A stretch of DNA of 25,339 nucleotides. Origin: a virus. The translations under genes and the position numbers were made by a program. Position 1 is the first letter of the stretch. Each line of letters begins with the position of its first letter. Shown here one piece after another: positions 19,015 through 25,339 of the stretch. The notes beneath the pieces were generated by a model. That model ran no database searches. It saw only the letters and a program-made list of their open reading frames with translations, and was not told the origin of the DNA. Location of the stretch: IMG/VR virus record IMGVR_UViG_3300036985_002253, positions 1 to 25,339 of that record. One strand, written 5' to 3'.

Positions 19015-20031
19015 ATGAGTAGTGTAACTATCGTGGAAAAGTATCCACAAAACAAAAAATCAAATATTACAATTCGTCCATATTTTAATGTTGATGTAGA
19101 TAATATGGGACTTCAAAAATATGGACTTAGTCTTTTTGATGGAGCTTTTCATGAAGAAAGTATAGCTTGTTTAGAAATTAATGGTATTAAAAGATATTTG
19201 ACAGGATTGAATGAATATGCTCCAGAAGTTAAAATGCTTCCTTTTGAAGAACAAGAAGCTAAAATAAAACAAATTCGTATTATTGTATCTCAATTAGAAA
19301 AAGAACTTGCGGCTAATGTAATAGATCCTAATGATGAAATGTTTTGGAACAAAGTAAAACTACTTAAACAAGACAATAGTGATTTTTGGGATAAGATAAA
19401 AATAAGATGTGGTAATGAACCAGTACATCTTGAACCTAATACAGATCCTTATGATCTTATTAGACTTCTTGCACTTGAAGCAGGTGGATTTTCAATAGTA
19501 GCTAAATCTTTAGAAGATGCTCGTAAAATGCCAACTCCTCCAAAATTCTATCTTGATAGAATGGAAGAAAGTGCTTCTCTTAATACAGAAGTTAAAAAAC
19601 TTAGAAATAAAGCCTTGGCTGAACTTCAAAAGTTATTTGATAAGAATCAGAATAAACTATTTTATGTAGCTAAAGTGTTAGATATAAATGGTACTCATTA
19701 TAAGAAGTCTACACCAAATGATATTATTTATGATAACATGGATAAATATATTAATGGTGAATCAGTAGATAAAAATAAAAAGAAAACTGCTGAAAAATTT
19801 TTAGAAGTTTCTAATCTTGATATGGAATCATTAAAGATTAGAGCTATGGTAAAAGAAAGTCATCAATATAAATATATTGCTACTAAAGCTGATGGTTTTA
19901 TTTATCATATGGAATCTACTACAATGATGGGACGTAATCTTACAGATGTTGTAGAGTATTTAAGAAATCCTTTAAATGAGGAAATTCTTGTAAACATCAC
20001 TAAGAAAGTAGAACAACATTGGAATGCTTAA
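19015..20031 (+). CDS. Virion structural candidate (338 aa)
   Basis: Position after the capsid genes suggests a virion role. The middle part is predicted helical and charged (residues about 75-110 and 185-225: EEQEAKIKQIRIIVSQLEKE; KKLRNKALAELQKLF). The N-terminus starts with beta-like VTIVEKYPQNKKSNITIRP. The C-terminal ~60 residues (KYIATKADGFIYHMESTTMMGRN) resemble a compact domain with a strand-loop-strand. No catalytic motif is visible. The leader ACATAAAAAACCAAAAAACC resembles that of the scaffold gene. Confidence 0.55.
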   Translation: MSSVTIVEKYPQNKKSNITIRPYFNVDVDNMGLQKYGLSLFDGAFHEESIACLEINGIKRYLTGLNEYAPEVKMLPFEEQEAKIKQIRIIVSQLEKELAANVIDPNDEMFWNKVKLLKQDNSDFWDKIKIRCGNEPVHLEPNTDPYDLIRLLALEAGGFSIVAKSLEDARKMPTPPKFYLDRMEESASLNTEVKKLRNKALAELQKLFDKNQNKLFYVAKVLDINGTHYKKSTPNDIIYDNMDKYINGESVDKNKKKTAEKFLEVSNLDMESLKIRAMVKESHQYKYIATKADGFIYHMESTTMMGRNLTDVVEYLRNPLNEEILVNITKKVEQHWNA

Positions 20032-20050
20032 TAATTAAAAAATAAAAACC

Positions 20051-20236
20051 ATGGCAACAAAAAGTATAAGTAATACAGATAGACAATGGGAAGTAGAGGA
20101 TGCTTTAAGAACTTTACAAAGAGCTGAAAAAATTAGAAAAGATTCAGCTTTAATGGGAGAAGTTAAAAAATCCGTTGCTAGTCTACAAAAAATGGCATTT
20201 GGTGGTAGTACACCAAAACCTACTAAAAAGAAATAG
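20051..20236 (+). CDS. Small basic helical protein (61 aa)
   Basis: Helical (RQWEVEDALRTLQRAEKIRK) with a Lys-rich C-terminus (STPKPTKKK). It is the second of the two ORFs of this length in the overlapping frame, and the other strand is a shadow. It is followed immediately by the 47-aa gene. Possibly an internal or DNA-binding virion peptide. Confidence 0.55.
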   Translation: MATKSISNTDRQWEVEDALRTLQRAEKIRKDSALMGEVKKSVASLQKMAFGGSTPKPTKKK

Positions 20237-20238
20237 TC

Positions 20239-20382
20239 ATGGCTGAAAAAGATAAAAAATGGATGCAAAAAGCTGTTGATCCAGCTCATAAAGGATATTG
20301 TACTCCAATGACTAAAGCTACATGTACTCCTAAAAGAAAAGCTTTAGCTCAGACTTTTAAAAAAATGGCTAAAAATAAATAA
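20239..20382 (+). CDS. Small Lys/Trp protein (47 aa)
   Basis: Runs from ATG 20239 to the TAA at 20380-20382, directly touching the next gene. The sequence KKWMQKAVDPAHKGYCTPMT continues into KATCTPKRKALAQTFKKMAKNK. The KWxQKA start with a basic C-terminus resembles the small DUF5872-type proteins of large phages and viruses; I recall the layout but cannot confirm homology. Two Cys residues in YCTPMTKATC could be a metal or disulphide pair. Confidence 0.6.
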   Translation: MAEKDKKWMQKAVDPAHKGYCTPMTKATCTPKRKALAQTFKKMAKNK

Positions 20383-21081
20383 ATGAATAACAATCTATTA
20401 CAAATCAAAGTAAAACAAAGACTAAATAAATTAGCTTCTTTGGACTATGATAACATAGAATGTTGGCAAGTAGCTGAAGCTGTAAATAAAGCTCAGATAG
20501 AATGGACCAGGAGACAACTATATGGTATTAATATTCGTAAAGAAGGAGCTGAACAATCTAGTGGTTTAGTAGATGATTTGCAAAGATTAATGATTCATGA
20601 TAGATTAACAATGGTTGATAAAAAACTTTACTATGAAGGTGAACTTCCTAAGAACTATTTACACTATGTAAGAACAGATGTATTTGCTAAACAAGAATGT
20701 TGCCCTGAACGTAGAATGACAGTGTATGAAGTGGAAGAATCAAATATAAGTATTATTCTTTCTAACAATGATAAAAAACCTAATTTTGAATGGGCTGAAA
20801 CAGTATCTACTTTAATGGATAATAAAGTTAGAGTGTATACTAATGATGAATTTCATATTACTGAATGTCATCTAATTTATTTTAGAAAGCCTATTGAAAT
20901 TCAGTTTAAAGGTTGTGTAAATATTTCTACAGGAATACTGTATACATTAGATCAAGAGTGTGAATTTAATGATGATGTAGCTGAAATAATAGTAGATGCA
21001 GCTGTAAGTATATTAGCAGGAGATATTGAGTCTTCAACCCAATATCAAAGAGAACAACAAAATGTACAATCAAATAGTTAA
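20383..21081 (+). CDS. Head-tail adaptor (ring-type) candidate (232 aa)
   Basis: Helical N-terminus (LLQIKVKQRLNKLASLDYDNIECWQVAEAVNKAQIEW) followed by a beta-rich domain (DEFHITECHLIYFRKPIEI). It ends with a helical C-terminus containing IIVDAAVSILAGDIES. This helix-sandwich-helix order and the LIYFRKPIEI strand are similar to gp6-type adaptor proteins and to the first ring protein of crAss-like phages. It would sit between portal and tail. It is inferred from layout. Confidence 0.55.
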   Translation: MNNNLLQIKVKQRLNKLASLDYDNIECWQVAEAVNKAQIEWTRRQLYGINIRKEGAEQSSGLVDDLQRLMIHDRLTMVDKKLYYEGELPKNYLHYVRTDVFAKQECCPERRMTVYEVEESNISIILSNNDKKPNFEWAETVSTLMDNKVRVYTNDEFHITECHLIYFRKPIEIQFKGCVNISTGILYTLDQECEFNDDVAEIIVDAAVSILAGDIESSTQYQREQQNVQSNS

Positions 21082-21083
21082 TC

Positions 21084-21683
21084 ATGAAAACAATACCTAG
21101 ACCAACAGTATTTAGTGTTAAAGGTCCTGATGTAACAACTGGTGCTCCTAAACAAACAGGAATTAAAACAGCACCAACAAAAGGAAAGAATCCTTTGATA
21201 GATGATTCTTGTATTAGCTTTCTTAATTACAGAGTACAACAAGAAGATCTTTCTTCTAGAATTTATTTAGCAATGTCTCTATGGTTAGATAATAATGGAT
21301 ATGTAAATTCTTCTAAACTTTGGAAAAAATACTCAGATGAGGAAAGAGGACATGCTGATATAGCTAGAGAATATCTTTTAAATATGGGAGTTCAACCAGC
21401 AACAGCTGTTTTAGAACAACCAGCAGAAGTTTATAGTGGTCTTCCAGAAATTATTCGTAAATCATTTGATCATGAGATAGATATCACTACTCAATGTAGT
21501 GAGTTAGCTAATCATGCTTTAAAAGATGGAAGTCATATGTTATATGAGTTGGCTCTTCATTATCTCAGAGAACAAAATGAAGAACATGGTAAGATGCAAA
21601 ACTGGGTAGATCAGTTAAATGCATTTGGAGAAGACAAGACTGCTATGAGACTTCTTGACCATGAAATAAAAGATTATTTGTAA
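21084..21683 (+). CDS. Ferritin-like iron-storage protein (199 aa)
   Basis: After a 40-residue N-terminal extension comes a complete four-helix ferritin. The ferroxidase ligands are conserved: E54 and Y61 in QQEDLSSRIYLAMSLWL (helix A), E86-E87-x2-H90 in KYSDEERGHADIAREYL (helix B), E131 in FDHEIDITTQ (helix C), and E163-Q164 in ALHYLREQNEEHGKMQNWV (helix D). It oxidises Fe(II) with oxygen or peroxide and stores Fe(III) in a shell, usually of 24 subunits. It lies inside the head-tail gene run and starts 2 bp after the adaptor candidate. The extension may attach it to the virion. A virion role is inferred. Confidence 0.9.
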   Translation: MKTIPRPTVFSVKGPDVTTGAPKQTGIKTAPTKGKNPLIDDSCISFLNYRVQQEDLSSRIYLAMSLWLDNNGYVNSSKLWKKYSDEERGHADIAREYLLNMGVQPATAVLEQPAEVYSGLPEIIRKSFDHEIDITTQCSELANHALKDGSHMLYELALHYLREQNEEHGKMQNWVDQLNAFGEDKTAMRLLDHEIKDYL

Positions 21684-21734
21684 TGTCAAAAAAAAATTGT
21701 ATTTTATATTTATAAACCCCTTAATTTTTAAATT

Positions 21735-23018
21735 ATGTATTTTAATCACGCTTTTAGGAAGAGCTTTCTTCCTGTAACAAGTCCAGGTGCATTACCTGGT
21801 GATCCAGTACAAATTGTACCAATTGTAGCTGGAACTACTGCAGCTTTGACTGCAGGTCAAATTGGTTTTTATAACGCAAAAACATGGACTGCAATGGCAG
21901 CAGGTACAGCAGCTCCATTTGTAATTGCTCAAGGTTCTTATTTTACTAGTGACAAGATTGGTCCTGTTCACGGTGGATATAAAGAATCAGTAAAATCTAA
22001 AGTAATTAATCCTAAGTACATTAGTAGATTAATGACTGTAGCAGCAGCTAGTCCTTTAAATCAAATTAAAGACATTTGTGTATGTAACCTTGAATGTGGT
22101 AAAACATACAGACTACGTCTTGATTTAAAAGGATCTCCTACTTTACGTTTTTTAAGTCATAACTTATATCGTACTTTAGATGTATTTACAGGATGTTGCA
22201 CAGATGATTGTTCTGCTCAATGTACTGGTGCTATTGTAGATCCTACTATTGCCACAATTGGTTGGGCTAAACAAATTGCCACAAACCCATGGTTACCTGG
22301 TTTTATTCTTCCTACCGTTAATGATTGGGATGGTAATGAAGTTGCTGCTTTAGCTTCTAATTCAGAAGTTGATGTTGCTGCTTTTATTGCTGACTTAGAT
22401 GCTTATAGTTCTGCTACTTCAGGATGGGATGAGTATCTTGTTGATAACCCTACTGGTGCTGCAGAAGTTCAGTCTTGTTTACAACTAGCAGTAGCTTATG
22501 AAGAAACTAAATTTGGTAATTGTACTTTTACTCCTACTGATTTTTATGAACTTCAACCTTTGAAAATCATTGCTTCTTTAGTAGATGAAACTGGTGATCC
22601 TTGTTATCTTCAATGCGTAAGTATTACAGGTACATGGACTAATGGTGTATATACACCTGATGTACAAGAACCTGCACAGGCTTCTGGAGTAGGTGAGACT
22701 ATTCTTCGTGAATTAATTTTAGATGGTCGTTATCTTCAAAATGCTTTTCCTGATAGTTCTCGTGTAGAGAGTTTGAGGATGAGAGAGATTGAAGCTGATC
22801 CAGCTTTAGCTACTGTTAATCGTAATGGTTTGTATGATCAAGTTATGGTTTTACATAGTGTACCTCGTTTTAATAACCCAACTGGTACATTTGATAATGA
22901 TCAATACTTGTTGAAAATTCACGTACCAGTAGGTACTAATATATCAGCACTTACAACCTTTATTCTTGCAGCAGCAACAGCGGCAGGTAATACAAATCTT
23001 GCTGTAGAACCTTATTAA
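21735..23018 (+). CDS. Probable major virion protein (427 aa)
   Basis: A beta-rich, Ala/Thr/Gly-rich protein of unknown family, with two Cys clusters (ICVCNLECGK and GCCTDDCSAQC). It ends in a hydrophobic Ala-rich stretch (TFILAAATAAGN). It has its own AACCCCTTAATTTTTAAATT leader, similar to that of the capsid gene, and its own strong terminator at 23039-23064. This suggests a separate, highly produced transcript such as a tail tube, decoration or major tail protein. CGT codons for Arg are frequent, as in the capsid gene. It is placed among tail-end genes. Confidence 0.6.
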   Translation: MYFNHAFRKSFLPVTSPGALPGDPVQIVPIVAGTTAALTAGQIGFYNAKTWTAMAAGTAAPFVIAQGSYFTSDKIGPVHGGYKESVKSKVINPKYISRLMTVAAASPLNQIKDICVCNLECGKTYRLRLDLKGSPTLRFLSHNLYRTLDVFTGCCTDDCSAQCTGAIVDPTIATIGWAKQIATNPWLPGFILPTVNDWDGNEVAALASNSEVDVAAFIADLDAYSSATSGWDEYLVDNPTGAAEVQSCLQLAVAYEETKFGNCTFTPTDFYELQPLKIIASLVDETGDPCYLQCVSITGTWTNGVYTPDVQEPAQASGVGETILRELILDGRYLQNAFPDSSRVESLRMREIEADPALATVNRNGLYDQVMVLHSVPRFNNPTGTFDNDQYLLKIHVPVGTNISALTTFILAAATAAGNTNLAVEPY

Positions 23019-23038
23019 TAAGATATTCTATATAAATT

Positions 23039-23071
23039 GGGGAGGAGACATAACGTCCCTCCCCTTTTTTT
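23039..23071 (+). terminator. Strong intrinsic terminator
   Basis: GGGGAGG-A-GAC (23039-23049) pairs with GTC-CCTCCCC (23055-23064) around ATAAC, with a single bulged A, followed by TTTTTTTATTTT. It is the most classical rho-independent terminator in the window and ends the transcript of the 427-aa gene. Confidence 0.95.
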
Positions 23072-23085
23072 ATTTTGAAAACTAC

Positions 23086-23152
23086 TCAAAAAATTGTATA
23101 TTAATAGTGAGGGATCACTCAATTTTTCCCATAAATTTTTAAAGTTTATATA
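23086..23152 (+). promoter_or_regulatory. Promoter-like spacer after the terminator
   Basis: A new transcript must start here after the strong terminator. CAAAAAATTGTATATTAATAG and the inverted GTGAGGGATCACTC stretch (GTGA/TCAC) precede an AAATTTTTAAAG leader. A similar AAATTGTATTTTATATTTAT lies before the 427-aa gene at 21692. Confidence 0.45.
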
Positions 23153-23740
23153 ATGGCTTACAAACATCAATTAAGTTTAGAAGTACCTGATACTAACAAC
23201 TGTAGTGTATTTCGTGTTGTAGATACAAGCATATATGATGAACATGTACCTGTTACATGTCCTAAATTAGAAATCACTGCTCCAGGGTATAATGTACCTA
23301 TTACAATAGATGTTGTACTTTCTGAAGATCCAGTGACACATGCTCCAATTAATTTTAGTTATATTCTTAATGGTTGTACACTTGGTATTCAAACATCAGG
23401 TTGTGGTACAATAAGTGAAAGACTTCCTGATGGTATATATACACTTAGATATTCTGTAAGTCCAAATGATAAAGTGTTTGTGCAATATCATTACTTAAGA
23501 GTGTGTATGACAGTTAATAAATATTACAATGAACTTTGTAAGTTAGAATTAGCTGCATGTGAACCAGCTCCTGATGTAAAAGATGCTTTAGATGAGTTAA
23601 GACTTATCAAATCTTTTATTGATGCTGCTAAGGCTAAAGTGGAAATATGTGATGATTTACAGGAAGGTATGGAACTATTAATCTATGCTCAAAAGAAATT
23701 ACAAAAATATCAAAGTAGCGGTAGTTGTTCAACATGTTAA
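23153..23740 (+). CDS. Tail-associated structural candidate (195 aa)
   Basis: The N-terminal ~115 residues are beta-rich (YKHQLSLEVPDTNNCSVFRV; PDGIYTLRYSVSPNDKVFV). This is followed by a helical hairpin (ALDELRLIKSFIDAAKAKVE...MELLIYAQKKLQ) and a Cys-containing end (GSCSTC). The combination of a beta domain with the PDGIYTLRYSVSPN motif and a helical C-terminus is recurrent in Bacteroidota phages near tail genes, without an assigned function. Confidence 0.55.
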   Translation: MAYKHQLSLEVPDTNNCSVFRVVDTSIYDEHVPVTCPKLEITAPGYNVPITIDVVLSEDPVTHAPINFSYILNGCTLGIQTSGCGTISERLPDGIYTLRYSVSPNDKVFVQYHYLRVCMTVNKYYNELCKLELAACEPAPDVKDALDELRLIKSFIDAAKAKVEICDDLQEGMELLIYAQKKLQKYQSSGSCSTC

Positions 23741-23763
23741 TATAATTCACAAAAACCAAATAT

Positions 23764-23907
23764 ATGAATTGTCCTAATTGTAATACAGCACTAAGTTGTG
23801 GCTGTCAAAAAAGAGTAGCTTCCGATGGAAAACAAGTATGTTCCACTTGTTTACTTGCTTATGAAAGAAATTTAAAAGCACAAAAAGAAAAAAAAGCTTT
23901 AATATGA
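23764..23907 (+). CDS. Mini zinc-ribbon protein (47 aa)
   Basis: From ATG 23764 to the TGA at 23905-23907, with an AAAAACCAAAT leader. Cys residues at 3, 6, 12, 14, 26 and 29 form CPNC, CGC and CSTC knuckles for one or two zinc ions. A Lys-rich helix follows (LKAQKEKKALI). The stop overlaps the next start (ATGA). Function unknown. Confidence 0.6.
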   Translation: MNCPNCNTALSCGCQKRVASDGKQVCSTCLLAYERNLKAQKEKKALI

Positions 23908-24533
23908 GAAACTTACTTCCTCAAAAAGATAAATATCTTATGAATTTTGCAAATTCAGTTTATAATGAATTTCGTCAAATGAAGTATGGTATACAGTCAT
24001 GTAGAAAAGCAGGAAATCTTTTATTAGATGAAATGCGTAAAGATATTGTAGAATATCAATCACATGATGATGGGGAAGCATTAACACAAGTTTCTATTCA
24101 ACATATGGGATGGCTTCCAGTATATTATCCTACACATGATACTTCATGTGAATATATGCCACCATGGATGGATGTAAGTAGATATCAAGTGCCCACTTGT
24201 AATAGGGGTCCTCAAGGTATAGGTACATCCTATGTTGGTCAAAATTCTTCTGCAAATTTAATTGAAGTAAATTCTGGTGGATGTATAACAAGAATTAACA
24301 TTAATCCAGCAATTACTATTACTAATTATAATAACTCTTCATTTACATTTATTCAGAATTGTGGTGATCCACAAGCTATTTGGTATATTAATCATAATTT
24401 AAATCTTGTACCAAATGCTTGGGCTGAAGATTGTAATGGAGATAATATATCTGGTACTTTAGATGTTGTAAATAGTAATACAATCACTCTTACATTTAGT
24501 AGTCCTGTAGCTGGAAAAGCATACTTATCATAA
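23904..24533 (+). CDS. Tail protein with a C-terminal beta adaptor domain (209 aa)
   Basis: The helical N-terminus (MNFANSVYNEFRQMKYGIQSCRKAGN) is followed by a Pro/Tyr/Cys-containing middle (LPVYYPTHDTSCEYMPPWMD). The C-terminal domain is WYINHNLNLVPNAWAEDCNG, running to NTITLTFSSPVAGKAYLS. The last domain has the layout of small beta domains found at the ends of phage tail and fibre proteins (HNL-x3-P...G...N-x-T...G-x-AYL). It probably connects the tail to the fibre encoded by the next, overlapping gene. Confidence 0.65.
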   Translation: MRNLLPQKDKYLMNFANSVYNEFRQMKYGIQSCRKAGNLLLDEMRKDIVEYQSHDDGEALTQVSIQHMGWLPVYYPTHDTSCEYMPPWMDVSRYQVPTCNRGPQGIGTSYVGQNSSANLIEVNSGGCITRININPAITITNYNNSSFTFIQNCGDPQAIWYINHNLNLVPNAWAEDCNGDNISGTLDVVNSNTITLTFSSPVAGKAYLS

Positions 24534-25339
24534 TGGCAGAAACTAAAAAATACTATCATAACTTAGATGTAGATGGGAATAAGGTTAGCAATCTTATTCT
24601 TAATCCTATGACCACTGTTCAAAAAACAGCATTAGGATTAACACTTGGTATAGCTGACAAAGGTTACTTTGTATATGATACAACTTTACTTCTTCCATAT
24701 TATTGGGATGGCACTGCATGGGTAACCACTGCTAGTATTCCAGGTGTCACTACTGTAACAGCATCATTACCACTTTCTTCTACAGGAGGTTTTACACCAA
24801 ACCTTTCTATTTCTCAAGCCACTACATCTACAGATGGATATCTATCTTCTACAGATTGGAATTTATTTGATGGTAAACAATCAGCATTAACATTTAGTTT
24901 ACCATTAGTTAATACATTAGATGTTATATCAATACCTGCTGCCACCACTTTAGTAGATGGATATTTAACAGCTATTGATTGGACTACTTTTAATAGTAAG
25001 TTCACTCTTCCTTCATTAACTGCTGGTTCAGTGTTGTTTTCAGATGGCACTACAATAGCACAAGACAATGCTCTATTCTTTTGGGATGACACTAATAACA
25101 GACTAGGAATTGGTAATGCTATTCCAGCTCATCCTTTAGATGTAACTGGTGTTATAAGAGGTAGTTCTGATGCTATTATTAATGGGCTCACTGTAGGTAA
25201 GGGTTTTACAAATAATGCTAGTGCAACAGCTTTTGGTGTTGATGCTAACTTAGTGAACACTTCTCTTTATGCTACAGCTTTTGGATACCAAGCATTGAAG
25301 AATAATACATCTGGAGGTATAACAGCCGTAGGGTATCAG
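24533..25339 (+). CDS. Tail fibre or spike, 3' end beyond the window
   Basis: An open frame from ATG 24533 (overlapping the previous stop) to the window edge, at least 268 residues. It contains repeated units STDGYLSSTDWNLFDGKQ and LVDGYLTAIDWTTFNSK, then RLGIGNAIPAHPLDVTG, a strand-loop typical of the region before intramolecular-chaperone-type fibre ends. YadA-head-like repeats (TAFGYQALKNNTSGG, AVGYQ) follow. This is the usual order of a trimeric receptor-binding fibre. A minus-strand ORF inside it (24814-25092) is a shadow. Confidence 0.8.
   Translation, partial: MAETKKYYHNLDVDGNKVSNLILNPMTTVQKTALGLTLGIADKGYFVYDTTLLLPYYWDGTAWVTTASIPGVTTVTASLPLSSTGGFTPNLSISQATTSTDGYLSSTDWNLFDGKQSALTFSLPLVNTLDVISIPAATTLVDGYLTAIDWTTFNSKFTLPSLTAGSVLFSDGTTIAQDNALFFWDDTNNRLGIGNAIPAHPLDVTGVIRGSSDAIINGLTVGKGFTNNASATAFGVDANLVNTSLYATAFGYQALKNNTSGGITAVGYQ

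Noticed and set aside
24814-25092. Minus-strand 92-aa ORF near the right end
   Set aside because: It lies inside the rightward tail-fibre frame, which has clear repeated fibre motifs and an overlapping start with the gene before.

Overview
The window is a stretch of an AT-rich double-stranded DNA tailed-phage genome, most likely infecting a member of the Bacteroidota. Several things point that way. Genes are tightly packed and often overlap by 1-4 bases. Start codons follow A-rich leaders (for example AAAAACCAAA-type) with almost no Shine-Dalgarno sequence. The standard code is used, and there is a complete terminase-portal-capsid-tail morphogenesis order. Two opposed gene blocks, with a long portal (916 aa) and a long terminase (737 aa), resemble the layout of crAss-like phages (Crassvirales). 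That placement is an inference and needs a TerL/MCP phylogeny.

Left block (1-4440, all leftward): a string of small genes, each in its own cassette. A cassette reads terminator hairpin, then a repeated promoter-like box (consensus about CCTTTATTAAATTAGTATTATTTCTTAATC), then an A-rich leader, then the ATG. The recognisable product is an SSB-like protein ending in DEEEVPF. A 68-aa zinc-ribbon protein ends in the related DNEELPF. Two intergenic stretches have no ORF but show strong structure. Positions 846-1149 hold a perfect DnaA box, a perfect bacterial parS palindrome (TGTTCCACGTGAAACA) and two 20-bp-spaced iteron-like repeats, so this is a candidate replication/partition locus. Positions 2842-3184 look like a roughly 300-nt structured ncRNA with its own promoter box and terminator. 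A second closed-stem RNA candidate lies at 73-199. Three hairpin elements with conserved flanks and changing but complementary stems lie at 1823, 2485 and 3238.

The two blocks diverge across 4437-4655, which holds a G/C hairpin and an A8T7 tract.

Right block (4656-25339, all rightward): first a run of small accessory genes (GNAT acetyltransferase, a possible winged-helix protein, an HU/IHF-like protein with a TTG start, a Cys-rich protein and a RecB-type PD-(D/E)XK nuclease). Then come a gene of unknown function invaded at its 3' end by an HNH/NUMOD homing endonuclease, and a small Acb2/Tad1-like candidate anti-CBASS/anti-Thoeris protein. After these lie the large terminase, portal, scaffold-like protein, major capsid protein, several short Lys-tailed proteins, a 338-aa structural candidate, a head-tail adaptor candidate, a ferritin with an intact ferroxidase centre, a 427-aa probable major virion protein with its own strong terminator, and tail-associated proteins. 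The last gene is a tail fibre/spike that runs off the right edge. Structured RNA hairpins follow the capsid gene (17955, 18244, 18551).

The most notable observations are the parS/DnaA-box/iteron locus, the phage ferritin inside the morphogenesis operon, the Acb2/Tad1-like gene next to terminase, the homing-endonuclease scar, and the family of structured intergenic RNAs and repeated promoter boxes.
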